Of a stretch of DNA of 64,000 bases, positions 22,470 through 34,269 are shown in pieces; within the stretch, counting starts at the first letter, position 1; each line of letters opens with the position of its first letter. The DNA is from Gymnothorax reevesii (taxonomy: Eukaryota > Chordata > Actinopteri > Anguilliformes > Muraenidae): the NCBI GenBank assembly GCA_029721435.1, contig CM056578.1, forward strand, positions 18,387,911 through 18,451,910. The letters are read 5' to 3'. The notes below the pieces were generated by a model. The model had not been told where the DNA came from and searched no databases. It saw only the letters and a list, made by a program, of their open reading frames with translations. The position numbers were made by a program, and so were the translations under genes.

Positions 22470-24332
22470 TTTTGACTTTTAACACGCCTTTATTGGCACA
22501 TTATCCACTTAAAAACATACCAATCCCTTCAACAGAAACGATAAGCTAAGCAGCCATCAGCAATTATCAAAAAGACAAGCATAAGACATCATGCTGAACT
22601 TCACACAAACCCCTCCTGTTCCCCACATGTCAATAAATTGTTCAATGTTTGACACCATTTTATAATAAGCAAACTCGGTTTTGAGTCGCGCTGCCACTAA
22701 TCCCTTAAACATTGGTTCTGGCTCAACACAGCCCACCCCTTTCACCTTATTCCTCCTTGTGAGCCAAATTGTAAGCTTTGCTTCACCAATTAAATAATTC
22801 AGCAAAGTAATTTGTTTTCGTTTTGATGCCTTATACTTGGGACCAAAAATAAACCCGACCTCATTCCAAACCCCTCCAATAGCCTGAACCCAGTCCTGAA
22901 GTGTGGAATAAAGCTGAGCAAGTCTAGGGCACCTCAAAAAAAGATGTTCTAATGTTTCCTCACTACTACAAAATAAACATTCTTTGCCTACAGTTGAATC
23001 AAAGTGTGCCAGATGTCTGTTTGTAGCCACAGCCCCATGAATAATCCTCCACTGGAGATCCGCAGTGCGTTTCTCAGTAGGAGGCTTATACAGGGACCTC
23101 CAGCTACCCGTAGGGGTCGAGCCTGACGCAAACACCCCAGACCACTTTGAATCTTTTAGTCCACTTAATGAAGTTCTATGGATCACTTTCACACAGATGA
23201 CATACAGTGCCTTCCTGGGAATGTTTGGTAGGACATCCAGCTGTGGCGTTTTGAAAGAGAGAAGCGATCCCTCTTCTACTTCATGTTCCCCGCCTGCCGC
23301 TGAAACGACTAAGGACGGAAAAACCCATCGTCTTCCTTGTTGGCTTGATCCAGGCTCCCTACCAGGCACCTCTGTACAGGGTCCAGTGAGCGAGGACTTC
23401 ACCTCATCAAGAAGCTTCTGCAACAGACGAAAGGACCGTAGCCCCGTTTCTTCACTGAGCGCTGTAACGGTTTTCCAAGAACCACCAGACCTCAAATCTG
23501 ATAGCTTCGTGATTCCTGCCCTAACAAGGGCCTTTTGAATACTTTGGGAGCTCAAAACCCTGGACTGGATACACGGGTTATAAAATAACGGTTCTTCGCC
23601 AACAGGACCATAGAACTGGAGTGGGTCCCGCTGAATCTGTAACACTGAAGACCATGTTCTCAGAACGGATTTGTAAAAGGTGGTGCTTCGCAACAGGTCC
23701 AGCCCTACCAGTTTCAGCAAAAAAAGATGTTTATCATATTCCAAGTTTTCTATCTTCTGGAGCAGTAATCTCGCAACTTCTGTCCACACCAAACCTTCCT
23801 TATACAGAAGACGCTGTATCGTCTGGATACGGAAAGCTGAGATCCGACTTCGTATATCAATTAGTCCTTGACCACCTTCAGAAACTGGCAAAAAAAGTAC
23901 TGGAGCCCTAGTCCAGTGGTAACCAGACCAGAAAAAATCCACAATCATCTTCTGCACCCCCTTGACTAAACTGTCAGGAGGCTCCAAGACTGTAAAACGG
24001 TGCCATAACATAGAGGCAATCAGGTTATTTGCGACCAGAACCCTTCCCCTGTAGGATAACTGTGGCAGGACCCAGGTCCACCGAGACAACCTGTCACTCA
24101 CCTTATCCAACACTCCCTCCCAGTTTTTCTTTTGAAAATCTAAATTCCCAAAAAAGACACCCAAACACTTCATGCCAGCCCTACTCCATTGCAGCCCTCC
24201 TGGAATTTTTGGTAACCCTCTACCTTCCCAAGTCCCAATTGCATACCCTTCACACTTTCCCCAATTCACTTTTGCTGAAGATGCTTTTTCGTACACTTTT
24301 AGACTTTTTATTAAAACTTGAACATCTTCCTG
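22467..24332 (-). mobile_element. 5'-truncated Tx1-clade LINE, Kibi-like, inserted in a (TC)n tract
   Basis: About 1.87 kb of a non-LTR retrotransposon. Its 3' end (sense, minus strand) reads ...ggcgtgttaaaagtcaaaaaagt and is followed at once by (CT)n; its 5' break falls inside ORF2 at about 24332, where GA-rich DNA resumes. The protein resembles Tx1/L1 ORF2. Within the Tx1 clade, elements named Kibi are known to insert specifically in (TC)n microsatellites, which fits this site and orientation. There is no poly-A tail. Perfect 156-bp direct repeats flank it. The family name is an inference from target and protein type. Confidence 0.75.
22557..24332 (-). pseudogene. LINE ORF2 C-terminal part, reading frame open but 5' truncated
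   Basis: About 590 codons without a stop or frameshift, open from the truncation point to a TGA at the 3' end. The N-terminal part (ASSAKVNWGKCEGYAIGTW, then MKCLGVFFG) corresponds to the end of the reverse transcriptase domain. The middle has the SEGGQGLIDIRSR block shared by L1/Tx1 ORF2 proteins. Near residue 440 from the first Met lies a zinc-knuckle CLFCSSEETLEHLFLRC, pattern CX2CX7HX4C, of the zf-RVT type. The endonuclease and most of the reverse transcriptase are missing, so the copy cannot move by itself. The undamaged frame argues for a young insertion. Confidence 0.85.
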
Positions 24333-24488
24333 GAGATGGAGAAAGGAGGAGGGAGGGAGTCAGAGCAGACAGAGTGGGAGAGAGAGAGGGAGGGATTGAG
24401 TGAGAACTGAAGAGAGAGGAAAAGGAGGGGGATGGAGGGAGAGAGGGGAGAGTGAGTGAGAGGAGGGGGAGAGAGGGAGACAGGGGGA
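24333..24488. repeat. Direct repeat flanking the LINE, right copy
   Basis: A perfect copy of 22263-22418 that starts exactly where LINE homology stops. With the (GA)n beyond it, the duplicated block could be about 200 bp. It fits either a very long target-site duplication or insertion into a pre-existing tandem duplication; a 60-70 bp tandem repeat at 24450-24600 shows that this DNA duplicates readily. Confidence 0.9.
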
Positions 24489-24714
24489 CAGAGAGAGAGA
24501 GAGAGAAAGAGAGAGAGGGGAGAGTGAGTGAGAGGAGGGGGAGAGAGGGAGACAGGGGGACAGAGAGAGAGAGAGAGAAAGAGAGAGAGGGGAAAGTGCT
24601 TTGGGAACGTAAGATTCGTCTCACCATGATATCAATCTGAGTTTTGAGCTTCTGTCTGAACAAGAGAAGAAGAGTGAGAGATGATGGAGAGAGGCAGGGA
24701 TGAGGAGACAGAGA

Positions 24715-25567
24715 GCTGTAGAGAGAGAGGGAGTGGGGGAGAGAGAGAGCTGTAGAGAGAGAGGGAGTGGGGGAGAGAGAGAGCTGTAGAGAGAGAGGGA
24801 GTGGGGGATAGAGAGAGCTGTAGAGAGAGAGGGAGTGGGGGAGAGAGAGAGCTGTAGAGAGAGAGGGAGTGGGGGAGAGAGAGAGCTGTAGAGAGAGAGG
24901 GAGTGGGGGATAGAGAGAGCTGTAGAGAGGGAGGGAGTGGGGGATAGAGAGAGCTGTAGAGAGAGAGGGAGTGGGGGAGAGAGAGAGCTGTAGAGAGAGA
25001 GGGAGTGGGGGAGAGAGAGAGCTGTAGAGAGAGAGGGAGTGGGGGAGAGAGAGAGCTGTAGAGAGAGGGAGTGGGGGAGAGAGAGAGCTGTAGAGAGAGA
25101 GGGAGTGGGGGAGAGAGAGAGCTGTAGAGAGAGAGGGAGTGGGGGAGAGAGAGCTGTAGAGAGAGAGGGAGTGGGGGAGAGAGAGAGCTGTAGAGAGAGG
25201 GAGTGGGGGAGAGAGAGAGCTGTAGAGAGAGAGGGAGTGGGGGAGAGAGAGAGCTGTAGAGAGAGAGGGAGTGGGGGAGAGAGAGAGCTGTAGAGAGAGA
25301 GGGAGTGGGGGAGAGAGAGAGCTGTAGAGAGAGAGGGAGTGGGGGAGAGAGAGAGCTGTAGAGAGAGAGGGAGTGGGGGAGAGAGAGAGCTGTAGAGAGA
25401 GGGAGTGGGGGAGAGAGAGAGCTGTAGAGAGAGAGGGAGTGGGGGAGAGAGAGAGCTGTAGAGAGAGAGGGAGTGGGGGAGAGAGAGAGCTGTAGAGAGA
25501 GGGAGTGGGGGAGAGAGAGAGCTGTAGAGAGAGAGGGAGTGGGGGAGAGAGAGAGCTGTAGAGAGAG
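24715..25567. repeat. 34-bp minisatellite, about 25 units
   Basis: Tandem units of 34 bp starting gctgtagagagagagggagt and ending in gggggagagagaga, with single units of 32 bp and one agagggaggg variant. The homogeneity is very high. The minus-strand 334-residue frame across it, a Leu-Ser-Pro repeat, is translated satellite and not a gene. Confidence 0.95.
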
Positions 25568-26689
25568 ACAGAGGGCAGACTGGAGAGGACGGTTGGAGGG
25601 AGAGAGAGACTAAATTATTTTCCAACCATTCGGCAGCACAGGTACCGATGTAGGTGCACTTCCTCCGGTATTAAATATTAAAATATAACAAATTAAAATC
25701 TCAAGACACAGTTATAGAAGAACTTTTATAATAGAATATGAAACAATTTCTTTTCCATGACAAATTGAAAAATTGGCCCAGCGTCTACCCAAAAATAGGT
25801 CTATATTTAACTCTCCCGCAACTAATGGACACCACTGCAACTAGTGAGAGACCACTGAACTACAATGCAGAGGGAATTCAATACACATTTTGTGTAGATT
25901 TAAAATATCAATACTGCTGCTGACTGTAATCTTAAGGCTATTAACTGGCACAAAACAGAATATGAAGAAAATCTTCCTGCTCGGGAGCTGATGATTTCGT
26001 CCAGTGCAGAATTGTTTGCCAGAACATTCCATCAGTATTCCGTACATAGAGCCGGTGTTAGCTGGAGAACTGCAGCACTTTCAGTAATCTCTCTGTTCTA
26101 GAGCGCCGTCGTAAATAAGGACCTGTCATCCACCGTACTCCGATAAACACGGCTCCCACGACTGAAAATGGTAATATGCGTAATTTCACAGAGCCACGCA
26201 GGTAAGCAAATATCTGCATATTCACAATATTCTTCGGCACAACACCCAGATATCCACATTACAATAGCAAACAAATATTTTGACAATCAATATTCCGGCA
26301 ACCAACACCCACATAACCACAGCATAGTAATAAAAAATGCACAGAAAATCACAAAATTCGATGAAATAAATTCTCAATAATAATCAGACAATGAAACTAT
26401 TGTGTCAAACAAATGCTTGATGAACAACTATATGACAAAATACTCAGATTATTACAATGTCGTTGGAGTCCAATATTATGATTATCAGAACATAAGAAAA
26501 CAAGGCCAATGCTGTTGCCTCCGGCAGCAAAGAGTGTATCAGCGAATCCCCCAAGCGAAAGCTCCCCAAAAAGAAAACCTAGCCCGGCCAAAATCAATCC
26601 TGCTCTCCGTCTCGATAAGATCTGTTGCCAATGAACCTAATTAGGCGTGAGCAGCTCCGCCAGGTGAATTTTTTTTCAGCATCATTCAA

Positions 26690-26853
26690 CTTTTCTAGTT
26701 TTCTAGTCCAGTCCAAACTTTTTTGAAACATGTTGCTGGCATCAAATTTAAAATGAGCACATATTTCTCAAAAAAACAGTAAGAATTTCTCATTTTCAAC
26801 ATTGAATATGTTGTCTTTATACTCATTTCAATTAAATATAGATTTCATGCCAC
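26690..26853. mobile_element. Interspersed repeat, 5' part (split)
   Basis: Reads aacttttttgaaacatgttg, catcaaatttaaaatgagca and caacattgaatatgttgtct, ending tttcaattaaatatagattt. I recall this as the first part of a common fish repeat whose next words are atttgcaaatcattg. Confidence 0.5.
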
Positions 26854-27103
26854 GCCCCCATCGCTCCGCATCACAAGAGTTCTGAGGAACTAGCCTGCGA
26901 AGTCTTGTAAGCTTAGAGAGTAGTGTATCACGTGTATATTTCCTAGTACTTTGTTCTGGCGGACTTATGTTTGTCTAACGATCTCATCGTAATTGCTGAA
27001 GGGAATTGCTGTATCCTGTCTTGCATTTTTGAATTCTCGAGTAATAGATATGAAATCCTTTTCTCCTGCATTTGAATCCAGTCGCCGTCATTAAGTTAAA
27101 ATA

Positions 27104-27175
27104 ATTTGCAAATCATTGCCTTCTGTCACTATTTACATTTTACGCAGCGTCCCAACTTTTGAGGAAACGGGATGG
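27104..27175. mobile_element. Interspersed repeat, 3' part (split)
   Basis: Resumes with aatttgcaaatcattgcctt and continues ctatttacattttacgcagc, gtcccaacttttgagg: the normal continuation of the 26690-26853 piece. The 250 bp between them would be a later insertion. Confidence 0.5.
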
Positions 27176-28019
27176 AACAGCACTTATCCATCTGATTCAT
27201 CCTGCTTTGGGACACAGAGCTCAGAGAGAGACAAACACAAGCGCAGGTCAGTGATAACAACAGTGATAACAGTGTAACAAGCACTGCGATCATGACAGTG
27301 GTCACCATATCACAGTCATCGGGGTGCAGCACAGTGCTGAGAGACACAAGACACAGAGGCAGTGCTATTACAAATATTTGGATAATCAAACTTCTCTCCA
27401 TGAAGCATATAAACTCCTCTACAGCACTAAACAAACAGTCTATAGTACTCTGGCGAGCCCGAAACTCTGAAAAACCATGCATGGTCAAAAATAAAACAAA
27501 AAAAAAATCTGAAAAATAAAGCCTAAGCTGCTCAGAGATGCATATCCCAGGAAGGCAGGCTTTTAAAGAGAAATTCTGCTGTCCTAGAGTGTGCCGTTAT
27601 TATCGTAGCACCAACGTGTACATATGGAATTCAAGATCTACAGCCCTCCCTTGTTTTTGCATTCTGGCATAAATTGTGTGCCTGGGCAGATAATCAAGTA
27701 GAAAGGAGCCTGGATTCAGAGGCTGCTTTTCAGGTGGGATTCAGGCTTTTGTGTGTCAGGCAGGTGGAGAGGAGGTCAAAGGTCATAAGTGCACACAGGC
27801 CAGCTCCGTGAGTAGGCTTCCGGCTTGTTTCGGCACAGAAAGACCGTGGATCCGTTACTCATTATTCCCTATTACATGGCTGTGTTTCCTCAGAACCACT
27901 GATATGTCAAAACACAGCACATCAGAACATGACATGAATTGACACAACGCAACACAACATAAAACAAGTGTGTGTTTTTACTCGTAAAAACAGACGTCTC
28001 CCCCCCGGCCCCCTTCCCT

Positions 28020-28195
28020 GCCGAACCCAGCCCTCCCTCCCCCAAAAAATGACTACATCCAGATGGACAGACAGGCACATATCGAAAGGCACCGCTTCAG
28101 CACCTGAGTAGTAAGCACACAAAGTTTCGTTAAGATCATGCAAACGCTTTTGGAGTTACGTTCCGGAAACGAAGTGGGAACGCCGACACAAACGC
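28020..28195 (-). mobile_element. Second copy of the 47.6-kb repeat, inverted
   Basis: Read on the minus strand it gives tcgtttccggaacgtaactc, a degraded aaccgtt region, cttaacgaaactttgtgtgc and atatgtgcctgtctgtccat, in an order parallel to parts of the 47582-47860 element. Confidence 0.5.
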
Positions 28196-29598
28196 GAACG
28201 GGAACCCAGCCTAAAACAAAATTCTCCCCTCTCCCTCCGGGGGGGGCCGTGCTGCTGTGGAGGAATGAGCTTGATGGTCTCGTATCCAGTCAGAACCATG
28301 GCTGTGAGATGAATGTATGGGGCATAAAGACTGTCCTGCGGAGAGTAAGCTGGGTTTCAGTTGGGGAGCAGTACATGCTTGTGCACTTTAATATGGTGCA
28401 AAGAATATTTTGGCTGAGGCAGCAAACAACAAATTGTTCATTCCAGAAATTGGACTTTGATTTAGGGTAAGGATGGGTGCCAATGCTTATATTAAAATAT
28501 AATTAACAATTGTATGACACACAGGCTCATTTTAATCACTCAAAAATACTTTCACTCGTAGTGAAGCAAAAGATTGTTGGCAAATGCAGATTTAATCACC
28601 CAGCCCGTTGTAAGAAATCACAAACGCTACGCTGACAGACCTCTGGCTGACATCTTGTAAGGAATTAGTTTTAAAACAGGAAGAATCTGTTACGCTACTG
28701 ATTCTCCGACGGACTAAATTGGGGTTACAGTATGTGTCAGATCATCTGTGTTTTTGGGTATCAGTTCTGATGTGATTCCTGAAAGCTTGCGTGAGAGAGG
28801 GGAAACATTAGATTCAGAATGGTGGGGGTACACAATGTGTGGCAATCATGGTTTCGTCTTGTTTGCAGTATCCAGGATTTTCCCATTCGGTTTGGTCTCA
28901 CACAAGCGTATCTGTGGTTCAGCTAAACTCCCCCTCATCATCAGACTTCTAAAATACCAACATTTCACTTAATAAAGCAGATGCACTTGGGCAAACTCCT
29001 TCACTCTTTAAGCAGTTTAGCAGCTTGCTGCTAACGCCCCCCAGAGCACTCCTCCATTAGAGAAGGGCACCGGAACGTACTGGAAAACACTTAAACCGAA
29101 AATGTTCGCCAGCGGCGGTAACCACCCCCCGAACGGGATTTCACAGCCCACTCCTGCCACCAGATTAGACAGACCTCCCGCCAAGAACGGCTCCCATCTG
29201 CTTAGCAGTTCAGTTCCGGCGTTAGCGGGGTAGCGACGACGGCGACTGAGAGAAAGGACGGCTTCCCCTCCAGACGCATCTGCCTTACGGGAGACAGGGT
29301 GTGAAGGTCGATCCGCCCAGAGTCGGATTGTAATTTGATTATTTCTGAAGCTGAGTCCCCCCTCCCTGCTGCGACTCGTTTAGCTGACGAAATATCACAG
29401 GCAGTTATTACAGCTAGCCCTCTCTCAGGCTCCTGTAGTTAAGGTGACACATGAAATTTCAGTAGGCGTTTCATTTCAGAGAAATGCTAGTTTAAAAATT
29501 CCCCATCAGATCTTGCATTGGCCCTTAAAAAACTTCCTGTGTGAATTTATGTATGTACCTGCGTATGTATGGACGGATGTATGTGTCGATGTGTACGT

Positions 29599-29637
<39 letters not shown>

Positions 29638-29640
29638 TAG
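29599..29640. repeat. A17 followed by (TA)n
   Basis: Followed by a GT/GC-rich stretch to about 29740. Lies about 180 bp beyond the 29818 donor. Confidence 0.95.
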
Positions 29641-29817
29641 TGCGCGCGTGCGTGTGTGTGTGCATACGTGCGTGTGTGCGTGTTTGTGCATGTACATGTT
29701 TGAGTATCTGTATGCTAGTCCGTGTTTTTGTGTACGTGTTCTCATATGCCGTTAACGCAGTACTGAGGCATCTTCCTGTGCCAGCAGGAAGTGCGAATGG
29801 CAGGTTGCAGTTCTCAC

Positions 29818-29940
29818 CTCTGCCTCCAGAGGGCACTGTGGCCACATCACTGTTGCCCGGCAGTCCAGTGCTGAGGCCATTGCTGATCACGTGACCGGTG
29901 GCTGGCTTCAGCTGCCAGTTGAGCCCGAGTAGGTTCATGG
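29818..29940 (-). CDS. tenm3: tenm3 exon: membrane-proximal extracellular segment
   Basis: A 123-nt exon, phase 1 at both ends, that follows the transmembrane exon directly. Its reading begins (A)[16 protein letters not shown], completing the outer end of the helix, and closes with [16 protein letters not shown]. This is the start of the extracellular juxtamembrane region of teneurins; TENM3 has nearly the same NLLGLNWQL and PSGG motifs. The acceptor is preceded by cctcttccacag and the donor is AGAG|gtgaga. The trailing G joins GA of the 18589 exon to make Gly. Because the exon is symmetric, skipping it would keep frame. Other frames through this stretch show no comparable similarity. Confidence 0.93.
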
Positions 29941-31773
29941 CTGTGGAAGAGGAGGCAGTGGGATACTTAGGAGAGAAACAATCCTCAACGCAACAACTCT
30001 TCTCCACTCCAGTGCAGCTGTCACTGTCCTCTCCACGCTAAAGATGTCTCAGGCGGCCATTTCACACAACGACTGAGGAACAATAAGACTAATTACGGCC
30101 ATTTCAAATTATGTTCCAGACACATATGCCCAGGGCAATGAACAAAACATCAGGAAATGTAGCCAGGGATGGAATGATTAGCTATTTATTAAGCGCAGCA
30201 TTACAGTACGTAGGATACAATTTTGTCCTCACAATGCGCAACAAAAGTCGACGTGCTATCCGTACCTGCAGTCAAGTGCTATTTTTTGTGACACACATGC
30301 CCAAGTGAGACGGCTAACGCCATGGCAAGGACACTAATTTAAATCTTAATAAAGACGAGCCTAAAGGGGCTTGCTGCACGAAATCTCACACATGGGTCCT
30401 GAGGCGGCAATGTGGCCTGGAATGTGAATGTGATATAATGCACAAAAGAAAAAAATAAAGTGAAAAATGTCCAGCATGTGAAGAGACTAATGGTTTGTGG
30501 TTGTGCAGGAGGTGACACCAAAGTTAACTGGGGTCAGCCTCTTTTGATAAATCCAGGTAAAACCATCTTAGTTCTGGCTTTCAAGCTGATGACTAAATTG
30601 GTCAGCATACCAAGGTTAGTTGGAGTAGTAAAGAAAATATGACTCATGCCGGCTTGAGCGCCTACAGAGGTCTAAACCTGTACTTTCAGCATGGAGATGA
30701 GTCAATGAACTGCATCTCCATTGCTTTAAATCACCAGGAATAAATGTCACATAAGCATTAGAATGTTTGGTATTTAGAATGTTTTAGTACTTTAATCAAG
30801 AAGCCCACTAAAATCTAATGTTAGGGGTCAGCTAGCCTGGGAATTACCTGTGCTCATTTTGACATTATCTGTGTTAGAATGTTCACTTAAGAACAATCAA
30901 GACACCATTTTGTTACCTCACACATAAAAGGACTAAAGTGAATGCGCACACACATATCCACACTTCTGGGTCTCCAGCCTTACATGACGAGGACAAGTGA
31001 CCAATAGAATGGCAAAAGCCTGTTTCCAAGGAGATTTACGGGAAGGAGAGAAAGACAGAGAGTGAGTGAGAGAGAGAGAGAGCTCTTTTTCAGCACTCGA
31101 CCCCGTGACCTCCTGGAGCGACGTTGCGTACTGATACTCTCGCGCCCCTATCTAATCAGGCACTCAGTGAGAGAGAACAGGAAGTGGGGAAGGCAGAAGG
31201 CTGTTTAGAACCGTAATTACGCGCATGTATTTTATGTAATTTCCCCCCACAGCACGGCCACTCGTGTTTCACCAAATTGCCAGCATCCATAAGTGACATC
31301 ACTTTCCCATGGCTTTGCCCAGACTCCGTAGCAGACCAGTGTACAGGGGACCACAGTAAAAAGCAAGAGGGCATGGAGGATTATGGGAAGAGTGAGGGTA
31401 ACTGTAGTGTCTGAGGTTAAAAACTATAGGCTTCTAACACGCGGAGACATTCTCAAGAAAGGTTTCTGAAATAAGAGGAGACCTGAGGAGAGAGCACTTC
31501 TCTTTATTTGGAAAGTCTGGAACAAGAAAGAGAGAGAGAGGGGAAGGAGAGCGACACGAAAGAGACAAACTCCTTCTCTCCGCCTCCCTTTGTGTTCATC
31601 CCTCGTTTAATTTCCTGCGGGTGAAGAAAAAAAGGAAAAGAAAAAAAAAAGTCTTTCAATCCCCGCTCGGCTTTTTTCCCCTCGTTTCTACTGCTTCAGT
31701 CTCTGCTGCTGTCACTTTTCTTGAAATAAAATGATGAAACAGAGGAAAAGAAGCAATCTTCTGCGCAGAAACA

Positions 31774-31807
<34 letters not shown>
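31774..31807. repeat. (CA)17 microsatellite
   Basis: Uninterrupted CA run followed by cgcgctcgcgcgc. Confidence 0.95.
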
Positions 31808-31809
<2 letters not shown>

Positions 31810-32284
31810 GCTCGCGCGCATAGACCTTCTGCACTTTAACCTCATAGACATTGTTTCATTTCAAATTCAAAGTGTCAAAACACCATTTGGAGCCAAAACA
31901 GTGATTGTGCCCCAGTCCAAACACCGCTGTGTACTAATACACTACTGACACAAGTAGGGTATGAGGCCTGATATTGGCTGTGCTTTGTTGCCAGGCTGAA
32001 AGCCAGGTCTCCCCTCGTGGAGGACTGCTGTATGCGCAACAGAACCTCAACAGAAGCTGACCTTTCCGGATATTGATTTAAGTTTTTAATCAGGTGCTTA
32101 GTGGGTTGCCCTTTGACCTTTCTCCGGCCCCTCATGGTTGGATGATGGATTATGGGAGTATCACTGCCATTCTGGTACCATCACTTCCATGTTCTGCAAT
32201 CTGCATCACTCATCTGCTGCCAACGGATTTTTCAGCGTGTTTTTGTTCCATACACATCGCTAATGTGTAGTAAACGGCACAGCA

Positions 32285-32480
32285 CACACCTGCAAACCAT
32301 GCACATAGTCGTATATGCACACGCACACACACCCATGCACACACATGCACATATACAGACACACACAGGCACACATGTACAGGTACTCACATACTTAATG
32401 CACACAATAATTTATAAGTGTACATGGTCGTGCAAGCACATAAACACACACACACGAGCGCACGCATACGCACACACCAA

Positions 32481-32527
<47 letters not shown>

Positions 32528-32700
32528 CCGCACTCATTTACACACACACACGCGCTCGTAAACACACACACACACATATACACATAATCATGAAAACACA
32601 GACATACACCCACACATTCACACACACACACACACACACAAACGCCCGCACTCATGAACACACACACACACGCACTCGTAAACACACACTCCATTTTGTC
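32285..32700. repeat. CA-rich tract with (CA)19
   Basis: About 400 bp of interrupted (CA)n, pure at 32484-32521. The 289-residue plus-strand frame through it is His-Thr repeat translation. Confidence 0.95.
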
Positions 32701-34269
32701 TGTGCTGGCTGTGAAGTGAGGAATCAGGGCCAGAGAGAGGCAGCGTCTCTCAGAGAGCAAACTGCTGACATGTCCCCCCCTGCGCCTCTTTCATCTGTCA
32801 GCTTCTCCACTGTCATCCAGCAGCAGGAGCAGGAGCACTCCCTCTCCTCCTTCCCTGCGCTCCCCTCTCCCCGTCTCCTCCGGTCCCTCCCTCCTCCACC
32901 TCCCCAGCGCCCTCCCTCTGTCCTTCCCCTCAGCAGAGAGAGGGAGAATCATTCTGAATTAGCCAAGCAGCCACTTCTGACGGTCATACTGATGATGAGC
33001 CAAACATTTCATGGCCCGTGAAACACGGTGCCAATCGCGCTTGATTTGAGTGTGTATGTATTTGCGTTATATGGAGACAAGGGGAGAGCACGCCAAAGTG
33101 CACATGAGCACACATAAAGTATGCATTTGGTCAGTCAATGTGTGTGTGAGACCGCGTTGAGAGCGTGTGCACGGATACAGGATGCACTTTATGTGAAGTT
33201 TATGCGCGTACAAATGGATTTATGCATCTCAGCATGTGTACAGTCAGAGTGGGCTGCGCATGTCCAAAGGACACAGTGTGACAACATGAGTATGCATTAA
33301 GCATGAGCACACGTGCACATCGTAACATGCTCGTCACAAACCGTTTTGAAGTTTGGGCCGTCATAAAGAAATTCTCACCTAACACCTAGCTTTAGCAGTA
33401 CTTTTTCAGCATAGCATGCACACATCTCTAAATCATATATCTTATTGGCTTTTTATGCCCTTTTACGTGGAAAAACACCATAAATCCAACAAAAATATTT
33501 GATATATAGCGACAGATCTTATCCACACTGACTTTGCAAATTGGTCTTTTAGTGCAATGGATTTGGATGCGCATGTATAACCCTGGTTATTGACAGTCAC
33601 ATTTTATTCGCCAATTCTGCTGCTACTGAAACAGTGAAAAGCAGGGGAGCAGGCAACGACTTAGGGATAACTTTTCTGAAAAGGGCGACTTTCTTTAGAT
33701 GCGTCCGTGAAACTTCAATGGAGCTTTTCGTAAATTCTGATAGGCACGGAGTCAAACTTGCTAACTATAGGAGCTGCTTTCCGAGCTTGAGAATCACCTG
33801 AGTGCTCTTGGATGTCATCTGATTTGCCGTCACATGATTGTTTGATTGATATGCTAGATTACTTAAGCTCACATTCTGAGAAGAGGCTCTGCAGCCTGTA
33901 CCCTTAACATCCCTCCTCCTCCTCAGCTCCTCCCGTCATTTTTAGCATTCTGTAATCCTGTTCTTTCATGACCAAACTGTCGTTCAATAACAATGTCTTT
34001 TCAGTTTGAGGTCATTGTTGCTGTTGGCTCTGTTCTATGGAAGGGGGGTTAATAGCAGCTCCCTGCCTTCGGTTCCACGCTGGACGGGCAGGGATCTCCC
34101 GAACAGAGCCATACCGCCAAACTCAATGTCTGCTTGTATGCTTTTAATAAATATTCTCTTTGACAAAGTGTCCTATCAAAATTGGGGTTTTCTTTGTGAA
34201 ACGCAGCGAGTGGCATCTTGCATATATTAGCTTGCTTGTCACTTTGAAGGGAAAGGGTACCAAAACTGC

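Larger units (their letters stand above)
18590..29817 (-). other. tenm3: tenm3 intron, about 11.2 kb
   Basis: It joins the 29818 and 18589 exons in phase 1 (G|GA, Gly). It contains the GA-rich block with a Tx1-clade LINE and the 34-bp minisatellite (22.0-25.6 kb), a split interspersed repeat at 26.7-27.2 kb, a repeat copy at 28.1 kb and poly-A/(AT)n at 29.6 kb. I see nothing specific in 18.9-22.0, 25.6-26.7 and 28.3-29.5 kb. Confidence 0.8.

Noticed and set aside
22036..22485. 149-codon minus-strand Ser-Leu frame
   Set aside because: Direct translation of the (GA)n tract next to the LINE.
24715..25567. Regularly spaced repeats resembling a CRISPR array
   Set aside because: There are no unique spacers: the 34-bp units are contiguous and near identical, and the DNA is clearly from a vertebrate.
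24621..25625. 334-codon minus-strand reading frame rich in Leu, Ser, Pro
   Set aside because: It is the translation of the 34-bp minisatellite; the frame stays open only because 34-bp units with few TA or TG words give no stops. No start context, splice signals or domain.
32152..33021. 289-codon plus-strand frame with His-Thr repeats
   Set aside because: Most of it is (CA)n translation; its non-repeat ends show no protein similarity I recognise, and it lies antisense in a teneurin intron.
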